The notes under the pieces: generated by a model
Told to the model about the DNA's origin: nothing
The model's database searches: none
The model's input: the letters and a program-made list of their open reading frames with translations, nothing else
Assembly (NCBI GenBank): GCA_947500645.1
Contig: CANMSD010000003.1
Location: forward strand, 432,501-496,500
Length of the DNA: 64,000 nt
DNA from: an uncultured Erythrobacter sp.
Lineage (GTDB): Bacteria > Pseudomonadota > Alphaproteobacteria > Sphingomonadales > Sphingomonadaceae
Reading direction: 5' to 3'
Program-made: the position numbers and the translations under genes
Shown here: in pieces, positions 7,806 through 16,004 of the stretch
How the letters are laid out: the number at the start of each line of letters is the position of its first letter
Position numbering within the stretch: the first letter of the stretch is position 1

Positions 7806-8909
7806 TTAATCCGCGAAAACCCGCGCCAAAAACGCATCGACTTGCTCTGTTGCCGCATCACCGCTCAGCCCCAAATTCTGATTGAGCTGCCGGTGGTCTG
7901 TGTCTGGCACAGCCACGGTCTGCGCATCTGCGCCTGCGCTGGTCAAACTCTCCGCCAGCAATCGCGACTGATCGCCGGAGCGCTCGCGACCGGCCACATA
8001 CAGGATCAGCCAATGGGGTGCATCGGGGCCGCCAACATGGGTGATCGGTGAGAGCGCGGCCTGGCGCGCCGGATCATCACCAAACACATCGGCGTAGAGA
8101 AGCGCCGCTCTTCCGCTTGCGCTCGCCATATTTCGGGCGATGTCATAGCCTGCGCCATCGAGCGGGATTACGCCCTGTATCGCATCGAAGGAATCGCCGG
8201 CATATTGCGGATCGGTGCTGACCAGAGCGGCCAGATGCGCCCCGGCGCTATGCCCCATCAGGACGATGCGATCCGGATCGAAACCGAGCGCGTCCGCCTG
8301 GCCTCGCAACACCGCAATCGCTAGGCCGATATCGCGCGCCTGCTCCTCCACCGGCGCATCGGGCAACAGGCGATAGCCGGTCGAGGCAAAGGCATAGCCG
8401 CTTTCGGTAAAGTGCTTGGGCTTGTTCACCACCGACACTTTGTGATCGCCAAATTTCCAGCCGCCGCCATGTATAAACAGGACCAAAGGCGGAGGATTAC
8501 CCGAAAGATCAGCCTGCGGTTCCCCCTTCGCAGCAAAATAGTCGACCGTCTGGCGAGAGTGGGCACCATAGAAAATAGTGGCATCCACCTTCATTCCGGC
8601 TGTTTGTGATCCGCGTCTCTCGCCGCCACGCCGCTCCTCGCGATTTCCTCCGCCGCGTCGCTGGCCTCTCTCGCCTCTTTCGCCCCGGCGTTGCTGAGCC
8701 AGAGCGCGAATCTCAGCTGAACATTCACTGCTCAGACTATCTGCGTTTTCGATCAGGCAGCTGCGAATTTCAGACCTGTCGCTTCCGCACAGCTGCACCA
8801 CTTCCGCTCTGCATTCGCGCGATGGCCGATCACGTTCCTGAGCGAGAATGGGTGCCGCGATGACGGAAGCTGCAAGCGCGCTCAAGGTGAGAGCGGGTAG
8901 AAATCTCAT
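7806..8909 (-). CDS. Secreted alpha/beta hydrolase (esterase) with an N-terminal Cys-rich repeat
   Basis: 367 residues from the ATG at 8909; a longer reading frame exists upstream, but MRFLPALTLSALAASVIAA is a clear signal peptide with a cleavage site near ILAQ-E (residue 24). Residues 30-70 hold four cysteines (33, 41, 51, 63) spaced like the Cys-rich GLG1-type repeat (C-x7-C-x9-C-x11-C, with CLIENADSLSSEC). Residues 74-104 are an Arg/Gly/Glu-rich linker. The catalytic domain has the oxyanion motif HGGGW (147-151), the nucleophile elbow GHSAG and a late D-x-H, as in the BD-FAE/carboxylesterase group. It probably acts on small esters in the periplasm. The joining of a Cys-rich repeat to an esterase is unusual. 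It points away from purA. Confidence 0.85.
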   Translation of the reverse strand: MRFLPALTLSALAASVIAAPILAQERDRPSRECRAEVVQLCGSDRSEIRSCLIENADSLSSECSAEIRALAQQRRGERGERGQRRGGGNREERRGGERRGSQTAGMKVDATIFYGAHSRQTVDYFAAKGEPQADLSGNPPPLVLFIHGGGWKFGDHKVSVVNKPKHFTESGYAFASTGYRLLPDAPVEEQARDIGLAIAVLRGQADALGFDPDRIVLMGHSAGAHLAALVSTDPQYAGDSFDAIQGVIPLDGAGYDIARNMASASGRAALLYADVFGDDPARQAALSPITHVGGPDAPHWLILYVAGRERSGDQSRLLAESLTSAGADAQTVAVPDTDHRQLNQNLGLSGDAATEQVDAFLARVFAD

Positions 8910-9208
8910 AACTGTTCCCTGCGTCGGATGATCATGCCGACAACTTGTGCCGAGCGCGGGTCGAGGTTCAAGTCGCGGATTGTCGCACATTGTGTCGCCG
9001 CTTTCCTACTCGCGCCGATTTTGGGAGGGGTGAGGGATGCATATTGTAGTTGCTCATCCCGGCGCGGCGTGCATGCCCAAGCCATCGAGAAAATCGATTA
9101 GTAGGCGGTTTTGTGATCGATTGAATTTTAGCGCTAGGACAGTGTTCCATGTGTTCCAAACGTGGCGTACCAGCGACGAATGGAGTGGGTGGTGTTGTTT
9201 GCTTTGCC

Positions 9209-9458
9209 CCTCAAGCGCCGGGCGCAGACCATCCGGCCTGCTTGGCTTCCGCGCCATACGGCGCGACGGGCATGCGCCCTTGCGAGGCCTGCGGCCTCGG
9301 ACCAATCCAGGCCATCGGATCGGCAGCAAGAGCCCTTGTGCTAGCTCAGTGGCTTGGTCGCGAAGCACGGTCGGCGACCAGCCGACCGCAAAGCCCTTGC
9401 GGCCGCCCGCAGACCCGAAAGGGCCGAGGACATCGCACACCAGATGGTGTGCGGAACA
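9209..9458. repeat. Dispersed intergenic repeat, copy 3 (longest copy)
   Basis: Begins CCTCAAGCGCCGGGCGC, a block shared with copy 5 at 54625, then the hairpin GCAGACC ATCC GGCCTGC (9224-9241, one mismatch), a second small hairpin GCGCC ATAC GGCGC (9251-9264), then the GACGGGCATGCGCCCTTGCG block of copy 2. It ends on the opposite strand with GAGGACATC and the hairpin GCACACC (9435-9441) AGAT GGTGTGC (9446-9452). The gap 8910-9558 (649 bp) before purA otherwise holds nothing I can support; 8910-9208 presumably carries the divergent promoters. Confidence 0.85.
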
Positions 9459-9558
9459 CAAACACCCCAAACTCCCTTGCTCTCCCAAGCGCGACCGCCT
9501 AGGCCCGCGCGGTTTGTCGGGTCACACCTTCCCTACCGAATCAGCATGAAAGTAGAGC

Positions 9559-10848
9559 ATGGCTAACGTCACCGTAATCGGCGCCCAGTGGGGCGATGAA
9601 GGCAAGGGCAAGATCGTCGATTGGCTCGCCAGCCGCGCCGATGCTGTCGTCCGCTTCCAAGGGGGACACAATGCCGGCCATACGCTGGTGATCGATGGTG
9701 AGACCTACAAGCTCAGCCTGCTGCCATCGGGCATCGTCTCCGGCACGATGAGCATGATCGGCAATGGCGTGGTGCTGGACCCGTGGGCTTTGCGCGATGA
9801 GGTGCAGAAGCTCGAAGGGCAGGGCGTCGCCATCAATGACGACAACCTGGCGATTGCCGACAACTGCCCGCTGATCCTGTCGGTGCACCGCGATCTGGAC
9901 GCGCTGCGCGAGACCGCTGCGGGCAAGGGCAAGATTGGCACCACCGGGCGCGGGATTGGTCCAGCTTACGAAGACAAGGTCGGACGCCGCGCGATCCGCG
10001 TGTGCGATCTGGCGCATCTTGACCGGCTGGAGCCGCAGCTCGACCGGCTATGTGCGCATCATGACGCGCTGCGCGCAGGCTTTGACCAGCCGCCTGTCGA
10101 CCGTGAGGCGATCCTGGCGGAACTGGCGGATGTTGCCGAGTTCGTCTTGCGCTTTGCGCAGCCGGTGTGGAAGCGGCTCAAGAAGGTGCGCAAGGCGGGC
10201 GCCAAGATCCTGTTCGAAGGCGCGCAGGGCGTGCTGCTGGATGTCGATCACGGCACTTACCCGTTCGTCACCAGCTCCAATACGGTGAGCGGCACGGCGG
10301 CGGCTGGCTCTGGCCTCGGGCCGAACTCGACCGGCTTCGTGCTCGGTATCGTGAAGGCTTACACGACCCGCGTTGGCTCCGGCCCGTTCCCGACCGAGCT
10401 CGAAGACGAGATTGGTCAGACGCTGGGAGAGAAAGGCCACGAATTCGGGGTGGTAACCGGGCGCAAGCGGCGCGTGGGCTGGTTCGATGCGGTGCTGGTG
10501 CGTCAGACGTGTGCGATCAGCGGCGTGACCGGCATCGCGCTGACCAAGATCGATGTGCTCGACGGCTTCGAGACGGTCAAGATCTGCACCGGATACCGGC
10601 TGCGCGGCAATGTACTCGACTACTTTCCCAGCCATTCCGCCGATCAGGCCGAAGTCGAGCCGATCTATGAGGAAATGGAGGGGTGGAGCGAGAGCACCGC
10701 TGGTGCGCGCTCCTATGCCGATTTGCCCGCCAATGCGATCAAGTACATCCAGCGCGTGCAGGAACTGATCGAGACGCCGGTTGCGCTGGTTTCGACCAGT
10801 CCGGAGCGCGACGACACGATCCTGATGCGCGATCCGTTTGTGGATTGA
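9559..10848 (+). CDS. purA: Adenylosuccinate synthetase
   Basis: 429 residues, the usual bacterial length. It joins IMP and aspartate with GTP to form adenylosuccinate, the committed step to [14 protein letters not shown] (residues 8-18) contains the catalytic Asp13, and GGHNAGHT carries the catalytic His41. [14 protein letters not shown], the GTP loop region and the C-terminal TKIDVLDG base-specificity motif are all present. The ATG at 9559 begins the conserved N-terminus [10 protein letters not shown]; the ribosome site is weak (AGAG). No frameshifts or truncation. Confidence 0.97.
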   Translation: MANVTVIGAQWGDEGKGKIVDWLASRADAVVRFQGGHNAGHTLVIDGETYKLSLLPSGIVSGTMSMIGNGVVLDPWALRDEVQKLEGQGVAINDDNLAIADNCPLILSVHRDLDALRETAAGKGKIGTTGRGIGPAYEDKVGRRAIRVCDLAHLDRLEPQLDRLCAHHDALRAGFDQPPVDREAILAELADVAEFVLRFAQPVWKRLKKVRKAGAKILFEGAQGVLLDVDHGTYPFVTSSNTVSGTAAAGSGLGPNSTGFVLGIVKAYTTRVGSGPFPTELEDEIGQTLGEKGHEFGVVTGRKRRVGWFDAVLVRQTCAISGVTGIALTKIDVLDGFETVKICTGYRLRGNVLDYFPSHSADQAEVEPIYEEMEGWSESTAGARSYADLPANAIKYIQRVQELIETPVALVSTSPERDDTILMRDPFVD

Positions 10849-10868
10849 GCTGCACTGGCCGAAAGTGA

Positions 10869-10919
10869 GTCCCTGCTCGGGACATAGGAAGCCGTGCGGA
10901 ATTGCGCCGCTGCCTATGT
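10869..10919. other. Two overlapping hairpins after purA
   Basis: GTCCC (10869-10873) pairs with GGGAC (10879-10883), and ACATAGG (10882-10888) pairs with CCTATGT (10913-10919) around a 24-base loop that itself holds GCGG/CCGC. They fill the short gap between purA and the L,D-transpeptidase gene. There is no T-run; a terminator, attenuator or mRNA-end structure are all possible. Confidence 0.4.
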
Positions 10920-10938
10920 GACGATATTCTGCTGAACG

Positions 10939-11520
10939 ATGGCACGGTTCTTCGCTCTTCTTGCCGCTTTGCTCACCGCCTCTTGCGTGGCGCCCGCTAA
11001 CGAGCCTGCCAGCGATACGCGCGGCTCAGCGCAGGTCTACCAGCCGCAACCGCGTGTCGCCGGTCGCACGATACCTTCCCGCCCATCGATACGCCGCGGC
11101 TCGCGCTATGCGGACTATCTGATTATCGACAAGTCGGAGCGGCTGCTGGTCGCCTATAACAATGGCAAACCGATCCGTATCTATCGTGGGCTGCAATTCG
11201 GCGATGCACCGCGCGGGCACAAGCGCTTCGAAGGGGACGAGCGCACGCCGGAGGGGCTCTACACCGTCCACACACGCAATCCGAACAGCGCCTATCACCT
11301 GAGCCTGCGGATCGACTATCCCAACGCGAACGACCGCGCCTTTGCCGCGCAATATGGCCGTTCGGCTGGGGGAGACATCTTCATCCACGGCCAGCCCAAC
11401 GGCGCAAACCGGCGGATGCGCGGCGACTGGACAGATGGCTGCGTGGCGCTCTCCAATACCGAGATCGAGGAGCTGTGGAGCCTCGTGCCCGATGGCACCC
11501 CGATCGAGATTCGGCCCTAA
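10939..11520 (+). CDS. L,D-transpeptidase family lipoprotein (YkuD domain)
   Basis: 193 residues. A short signal sequence ends in the lipobox LTAS-C16, so it is probably a lipoprotein facing the periplasm. Residues about 58-192 form a YkuD catalytic domain with IFIHG (His150) and DWTDGCVALSN (catalytic Cys168). The T-D-G-C form, instead of S-H-G-C, is closer to the YafK-like branch than to the cross-linking Ldt enzymes. Family members form 3-3 peptidoglycan links or attach or release proteins from peptidoglycan; which one applies here is not readable. It follows purA by 90 bp with no strong ribosome site, and converges with the DUF6768 gene, ending 6 bp from it. Confidence 0.85.
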   Translation: MARFFALLAALLTASCVAPANEPASDTRGSAQVYQPQPRVAGRTIPSRPSIRRGSRYADYLIIDKSERLLVAYNNGKPIRIYRGLQFGDAPRGHKRFEGDERTPEGLYTVHTRNPNSAYHLSLRIDYPNANDRAFAAQYGRSAGGDIFIHGQPNGANRRMRGDWTDGCVALSNTEIEELWSLVPDGTPIEIRP

Positions 11521-11526
11521 GCGCTA

Positions 11527-11904
11527 TCAATCATCACGTTGTTCAGAGAGCAGCGCGACCTGCACCTGCAGCCGTTTTACTTCGCGCAGAACAGTCAACA
11601 TGTTCATCCTGGCGAACATCCATTCCTTGACGAAGCCCTGCATCACGATCAGCCCAATCGACAACAATCCCCAACCGACCATAGGCTCCAGCCCATCGGC
11701 AGTTACGGCGCGGTATACCGAGTAAAGCAGGGCAAAACCGAGCACGATCGCGACTGCAAAGACCAGCTTGGCCCAGCCGCCCAGATTTCCGCTCATACTG
11801 TCCCCTATCATCTCGAACAGGCCGCGATCCTCTTCCAATTGGCCGAGAAAAGCTTGGTCGTCCTTTGTGAGGGCATCGGTGATGCGATCATCTTGGGTGG
11901 TCAT
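11527..11904 (-). CDS. DUF6768-like membrane protein coupled to the sigma factor
   Basis: 125 residues. The N-terminal half is acidic and cytosolic (DQAFLGQLEEDRGLFEMIGDSM), followed by two transmembrane helices at about 45-66 and 75-93 and a short basic helical tail. The pattern matches small alphaproteobacterial DUF6768-type proteins usually found right after an ECF sigma gene, as here: its ATG overlaps the sigma stop (ATGA, 11901-11904). By position and topology it is a candidate anti-sigma or membrane partner of that sigma factor, but no classical anti-sigma (ASD or ZAS) motif is visible, so this role is inference. Confidence 0.75.
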   Translation of the reverse strand: MTTQDDRITDALTKDDQAFLGQLEEDRGLFEMIGDSMSGNLGGWAKLVFAVAIVLGFALLYSVYRAVTADGLEPMVGWGLLSIGLIVMQGFVKEWMFARMNMLTVLREVKRLQVQVALLSEQRDD

Positions 11905-12473
11905 TGGAAGTCTCCTTCTGGATTTGCTGTGAGCTCCGCAATCAGTTTTTTGCGGGCGTGAAAAATGCGGGATTTGGCCGTGCCAAGCGGCACGTCTGAC
12001 GCCTCTGCAATCTCGCGCAGGGTCAGGCCCTCAACGAAATGCAAATGTGCGGCCAGCCGCTGATCGGGCGGCAGCGTGGCAAAAGCCTGAGCAATTGCGA
12101 CACTGTCTTCCTGCGAAGCGACGAGTGCCGGTTCCGGCTGCTCGCCCTCGTTGATATTCGCGCGGCGAGTTACAATCCTCGCGATCCGATCCGCCCCGCG
12201 ACGCCGCAAAATGCCGAACGCCCAAGGCGCAAATTTTGCGGGATCTCGTAAACCGCTGAGACCGCGCGCCATCGCCAACCAGCAATCTTGAGCCAGGCTC
12301 TCGGCCTCTGCCGCATCGGCGACATAACGCCGGGCGGCGCGCAGCAGCCGGGGATGCCATCTGCGCGCCAATCGCTCGGCGGCTCGCCGGTCGCCTGATT
12401 GTGCCAGGACGACCAGGTACTGATCGAAAAGCGCCCCTGCATCGGGGGAGTGAGAGAGGCGTTTTTCGACCAT
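11901..12473 (-). CDS. ECF-type RNA polymerase sigma factor
   Basis: 190 residues from the ATG at 12473 (a GTG lies one codon upstream). Region 2 spans roughly residues 15-85 (GDRRAAERLARRWHPRLLRA, ADAAEAESLAQDCWLAMARG), and region 4 spans about 125-180 with LPPDQRLAAHLHFVEGLTLR followed by EIAEASDVPLGTAKSRIFHA, a standard sigma70 region 4 helix-turn-helix. Region 3 is absent, as in ECF factors. It is translationally coupled to the DUF6768 membrane protein downstream, suggesting a signalling pair. Its target promoters and the signal are unknown, and I do not see an obvious self-promoter. Confidence 0.88.
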   Translation of the reverse strand: MVEKRLSHSPDAGALFDQYLVVLAQSGDRRAAERLARRWHPRLLRAARRYVADAAEAESLAQDCWLAMARGLSGLRDPAKFAPWAFGILRRRGADRIARIVTRRANINEGEQPEPALVASQEDSVAIAQAFATLPPDQRLAAHLHFVEGLTLREIAEASDVPLGTAKSRIFHARKKLIAELTANPEGDFQ

Positions 12474-12603
12474 CACAACGATAGTCGGCGAAAAGGGCAG
12501 AAAGGTTCAATGACCTGCATCAAATAATGTCGCAAAACTTCGAATTCTTGACTTGAACTTGTTTTGTTCTATTTCTGTTTCACGAATTTGAGGAGGCGAT
12601 TCG

Positions 12604-13587
12604 ATGGGGCTGGCTGATTTTGTATATGATGTGGCGCGCGATCCGGCTGGGCTACCGGCAAGTATAGCCGTCTTTGCGGATCGTCCCGCAATGCGGGGGC
12701 AGATCGCGGAGGATTTGATCGGCGCGGGTTTTCGCGCGGCTGATATTGGCCCGATTGCCGATTTGCTCGACGGCAATATCAAGGTGCTCGGCGATGTTGT
12801 CTTGATCGACTGTCCGGAAGTGGATGCTCAGACGCTTGCGGCGTTGGCGCGGCTCGACATGCGCGTGGCGCGCTCCGGCTCGCAATTGATCGTCTCGACT
12901 TCGCTTGATGCGCTCGACGATGTGTTTGCGGCGCTCGATCAGTCCGACCCCCAGCTGCTGGTGAACCCTTCGCGGGCCGATCGCATCGTGGCCGTCGGCC
13001 GGGTGCTCTCACATGTTTCGAACGCGCGCTTGCGTGAGATGACGGAGGAGGATCGACTTACCCTGCTGCGCCTATCCGAGCAGGTGGATACGATTGCGAA
13101 CAAACTCGAAGGATTGTCACAAGAACCATGGGATTCCGGCGGGAAACAGTCTCAGTCCCTGAGCGATGTGAAGCGAGATTTTCGCGGCGCGGAAAGCAAC
13201 GAGAATGACTGGGGGAAACCGAATTGTGCCGGACCTCCGCTGCCCGATCCACGCCTGGTGCGTCAGATCATCGCCAATCGACAGGCAAGGGCGCGGTTTT
13301 TCGATGCAGAGCTTTTCTCCGATCCGGCTTGGGACATGCTGCTGGACCTGACTGCGGCGCATGCCGAACATCGCCGGGTGTCGGTGACGTCGCTGTGCAT
13401 TGCGGCAGGCGTGCCTGCGACCACGGCTTTGCGCTGGGTGCGGCAGATGGTGGATAGCGGCATATTCGTGCGAATTGCGGACTCGACCGACAAGCGCCGA
13501 GCATTTGTCGCCTTAAGTGAAGGGACTGTCGATGCGATGGCGGGTTATTTCGCCGCGATCGAAACGCCGCTCAATCTCGCAGCATAG
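12604..13587 (+). CDS. Winged-helix (MarR-like) DNA-binding protein with an N-terminal receiver-like domain
   Basis: 327 residues, start fixed by AGGAGG seven bases before the ATG. Residues 1-115 alternate strands and helices (IAVFADRPAMRGQIAEDLI, VVLIDCPEVDAQTLAAL, MRVARSGSQLIVST) in a way that suggests a degenerate receiver or Rossmann-like fold without a convincing phospho-acceptor. Residues about 215-325 carry a winged helix (VSVTSLCIAAGVPATTALRW then VRQMVDSGIFVRIADSTDKR), as in MarR regulators that recognise DNA. The middle (about 170-205) is low complexity. Similar two-part proteins are common in Sphingomonadales. Target and ligand are unknown. It is divergent from the sigma operon and convergent with the siroheme synthase gene. 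Confidence 0.7.
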   Translation: MGLADFVYDVARDPAGLPASIAVFADRPAMRGQIAEDLIGAGFRAADIGPIADLLDGNIKVLGDVVLIDCPEVDAQTLAALARLDMRVARSGSQLIVSTSLDALDDVFAALDQSDPQLLVNPSRADRIVAVGRVLSHVSNARLREMTEEDRLTLLRLSEQVDTIANKLEGLSQEPWDSGGKQSQSLSDVKRDFRGAESNENDWGKPNCAGPPLPDPRLVRQIIANRQARARFFDAELFSDPAWDMLLDLTAAHAEHRRVSVTSLCIAAGVPATTALRWVRQMVDSGIFVRIADSTDKRRAFVALSEGTVDAMAGYFAAIETPLNLAA

Positions 13588-13604
13588 CGCGGAGGCTCGC
13601 GGCC

Positions 13605-14498
13605 TCAGCTCCGCCTCAGGATCACTATAAGCCTGTTGTCGATCCCTTGCTGAGCAGATAGGTCGGCGGCCTTTGGGCAAGTCGCAGCGTTGTCGGCGTC
13701 CCGTGCACTTGTTCTGCGCGATGCTGCGTTAGGGCAGCTTTCCACCGGGCACACAATCCGGATCGCATCGGCACGTGCGCGGGCCAATATCTCGGCTGGC
13801 ACATCGCCTATCGCACAAACAGCATCCGCCTCGCCCAGATAGCGCGCTTGGCGCACAGTCAGATCTTCCGGATCATCGCTGGTGATCGCAAATTCGATCG
13901 TTTCGCCTGCTTGGTCGGCAGGATCGCCGTCTAGCCAGCCATCGACCCGTTCATGCGAAGCGGCGTCGAGCGCATCCAGCGCTCCGCCTTCGCGCAAAGC
14001 CTCATCCAGTGCGCGGCGGCGATCTCCACCTTCAGGGAAGCGTTTGCGCAGCTTGGCGCGCGCGCCGAACAGCTTCTCAGCCAGGCGTCCAAGCGATTGC
14101 GGCAATATCCGCTCCAACCTCAGCCTTACATGCTTGGCCAGCCCAGCCGAGGCGCCGCCCGTGCCAACTGCGATCAGCACCGGGTTGCGGTCGAGAATAC
14201 TCGGTGTCGTGAAATCGCAAAGGTCGGGCTTGTCGACGACATTCACCAGCATGCCCGCGCAGCGCAGATTGATCGCTGCCGCTTCGCAGGCGCGCTCATC
14301 ATCGTAAGCGATGAAGGCGATCCGCACGCCTTCATCCACCGCTTGTTGCATATCGTCGATGATGAAGCCGCCCGCGCGTTCGACCAGACGGCGTTTGGGT
14401 TCGGCGGCCTCGCCTTCGCCCAGCACCAACACCTTCTGCCCGGCGATCCGGTGAAACAGCGGGAGGGCGTTCAGCTCAGGTTTGGGCAGCTCGCTCAT
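13605..14498 (-). CDS. Siroheme synthase N-terminal domain protein (precorrin-2 dehydrogenase / ferrochelatase)
   Basis: 297 residues. PLFHRIAGQKVLVLGEGEAA is the Rossmann entry of the CysG N-terminal domain, and LCDFTTPSILDRNPVLIAVG is the active-site region of precorrin-2 dehydrogenase/sirohydrochlorin ferrochelatase; the dimerisation domain follows (RLRLERILPQSLGRLAEKL). After residue about 205, TVRQARYLGEADAVCAIGDV resembles the beginning of the uroporphyrinogen methyltransferase domain, but the rest of that domain is missing and the last 45 residues (SRRTSARDADNAATCP) are atypical. So it probably performs only NAD-dependent oxidation and iron insertion. It is coupled to lysA by an ATGA overlap, an unexpected partner. 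Confidence 0.82.
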   Translation of the reverse strand: MSELPKPELNALPLFHRIAGQKVLVLGEGEAAEPKRRLVERAGGFIIDDMQQAVDEGVRIAFIAYDDERACEAAAINLRCAGMLVNVVDKPDLCDFTTPSILDRNPVLIAVGTGGASAGLAKHVRLRLERILPQSLGRLAEKLFGARAKLRKRFPEGGDRRRALDEALREGGALDALDAASHERVDGWLDGDPADQAGETIEFAITSDDPEDLTVRQARYLGEADAVCAIGDVPAEILARARADAIRIVCPVESCPNAASRRTSARDADNAATCPKAADLSAQQGIDNRLIVILRRS

Positions 14499-15754
14499 GC
14501 AAGCCAGTCAGGCACGCGCTCTGCGTCCATAATGGCGCCTGCATCGATCCGGTCTGCGACCACCGCGAATTTGTCGTCATCGACCAGCACTTCGGCGACG
14601 AAGCCCCGCGAATTGTAGCTGGAGGCCATGGTAGCGCCGTAAGCACCGGCGGTGCGAAACACTGCGAGTTCGCCGCTTGCAAGCTCATCGCATTCGCGGC
14701 CCATGGCGAAGGTATCGCCGGTCTCGCAGATTGGCCCGACAATGTTTGCAGTCATCTGCGCGCCGCGCGGCTCGACCGCTTCGAAATGATGGTATGCACC
14801 ATAGAGCGCCGGGCGGGCGAGGTCGTTCATGGCCGCGTCGACGATGACGAAAGGATTGTTGAGCCCGCGCTTCACGCGAACCACGCGGGTCAGCAATACG
14901 CCGGCATTGCCAGCGATGACGCGACCGGGTTCGAAGATCAGTTTGACGCCCCAACCCTTGGTTACGCGTGCGACCATCGCGCCATATTCTGATGGCGGGG
15001 GCAGCTCCTCACCCTTGCGATAGGGCACGCCCAATCCGCCGCCGAGATCGACATGGGTGATGTTGTGGCCCGCGCCGCGCAGCGATTTGACCAGTTCGCC
15101 AAGCTTCTCAAAGGCGCGTTCCAGCGGCGCAATGTCTGCCAACTGGCTGCCGATATGCACTGCAACGCCGCGCATATTGACGCCCGGCGAATGGGCGAGC
15201 TTGCCGAAAATCTGCCCAGCCTGGTCGATGGGCACGCCGAATTTGTTGTCCGCCTTGCCGGTGGAAATTTTGTCATGCGTTCCGGCATCGACATCGGGGT
15301 TGATGCGGAGCGCGCAATTGGCGGTCATCCCCATGCCCTCGGCGAGTTCTGCGAGTTCCAGACCCTCTTCTTCGCTTTCGATGTTGAACTGGCCGATATC
15401 GGCTTTCAAAGCCTCGGTGAGTTCTTGGCGGGTCTTGCCCACGCCAGAAAAGACCACGTTTTCGGGCGCAATGCCTGCCGCTAGCGCGCGTCGCATCTCG
15501 CCGCCCGAGACCACATCCGCGCCATATCCCTGTCCTTGCAACACCTTGAGCACTGCGAGGTTGGGGTTGGCCTTCACAGCGAAGGCGATCAGCTTGTCGG
15601 GAACGTCGTCCAGCGCCTCGCGAAAAACGCGGGCATGCCGCTCCAGCGTGGCGCGTGAATAGACATAGACCGGCGTGCCGACTTCATCGGCAATACGCGG
15701 CAGCGGCACGTCTTCGGCATGCATTACGCCGTCTTTGAGGGCAAAATGGTCCAT
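14495..15754 (-). CDS. lysA: Diaminopimelate decarboxylase
   Basis: 419 residues. A PLP enzyme that decarboxylates meso-diaminopimelate to lysine. The alanine-racemase-type barrel carries the PLP lysine in AFAVKANPN (Lys61), the glycine loop in HVDLGGGLGVPY, and the C-terminal sheet domain has GPICETGDTFA, whose Cys completes the partner active site, and GAYGATMASSYNSR. The gene order argH-lptM-lysA on the minus strand is compact: lysA starts 13 bp after lptM stops, and its stop overlaps the start of the siroheme gene (ATGA). All four probably share one transcript starting before argH. Confidence 0.96.
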   Translation of the reverse strand: MDHFALKDGVMHAEDVPLPRIADEVGTPVYVYSRATLERHARVFREALDDVPDKLIAFAVKANPNLAVLKVLQGQGYGADVVSGGEMRRALAAGIAPENVVFSGVGKTRQELTEALKADIGQFNIESEEEGLELAELAEGMGMTANCALRINPDVDAGTHDKISTGKADNKFGVPIDQAGQIFGKLAHSPGVNMRGVAVHIGSQLADIAPLERAFEKLGELVKSLRGAGHNITHVDLGGGLGVPYRKGEELPPPSEYGAMVARVTKGWGVKLIFEPGRVIAGNAGVLLTRVVRVKRGLNNPFVIVDAAMNDLARPALYGAYHHFEAVEPRGAQMTANIVGPICETGDTFAMGRECDELASGELAVFRTAGAYGATMASSYNSRGFVAEVLVDDDKFAVVADRIDAGAIMDAERVPDWLA

Positions 15755-15767
15755 GAATTCTTAGCTT

Positions 15768-16004
15768 TTATTCCGGGGGTAGATCGAAGGGGTCGTCTTC
15801 GCGCTCTTCGGAGCGGCGGCGCAGCTCCACGCTGCGTTCAGGGGCCGCGAGCGCGTCACGCTCCAGCAGCTCTTCGGCATTGGGCTGGGTTTCCGTGCCT
15901 TGCGGAGCGACCGGTAGGCTCGCGCCCTCCGGCGGTGTGAGGTCGCCGCGAGATCCGCAAGCGCCGAGCAGCGCGGTCGCCAGAATGATCGCCCAAATTC
16001 GCAT
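15768..16004 (-). CDS. lptM: LptM-like small lipoprotein (LPS translocon maturation factor)
   Basis: 78 residues: a signal peptide [16 protein letters not shown] with lipobox LLGA-C16, then GSRGDLTPPEG, the short conserved segment of LptM/YifL lipoproteins (C-G-x-K/R-G-x-L-x-x-P). The remainder is acidic and probably disordered. LptM assists oxidative maturation of the LptD/LptE outer-membrane translocon in E. coli, and its gene is typically beside lysA, exactly as here. Its ATG overlaps the argH stop by one base (TAATG). Small size and motif make the assignment good, though function in this organism is inferred from the family. Confidence 0.85.
   Translation of the reverse strand: MRIWAIILATALLGACGSRGDLTPPEGASLPVAPQGTETQPNAEELLERDALAAPERSVELRRRSEEREDDPFDLPPE

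Noticed and set aside
7508..9458. Possible CRISPR-like or phage attachment repeats near 7.5 and 9.3 kb
   Set aside because: The blocks are irregular in spacing and orientation, there are no spacers of constant length, and no cas or integrase gene is present.
9037..9549. Overlapping open frames on both strands before purA
   Set aside because: They are translations of the dispersed repeat, with Arg/Pro-rich composition and no start signals.
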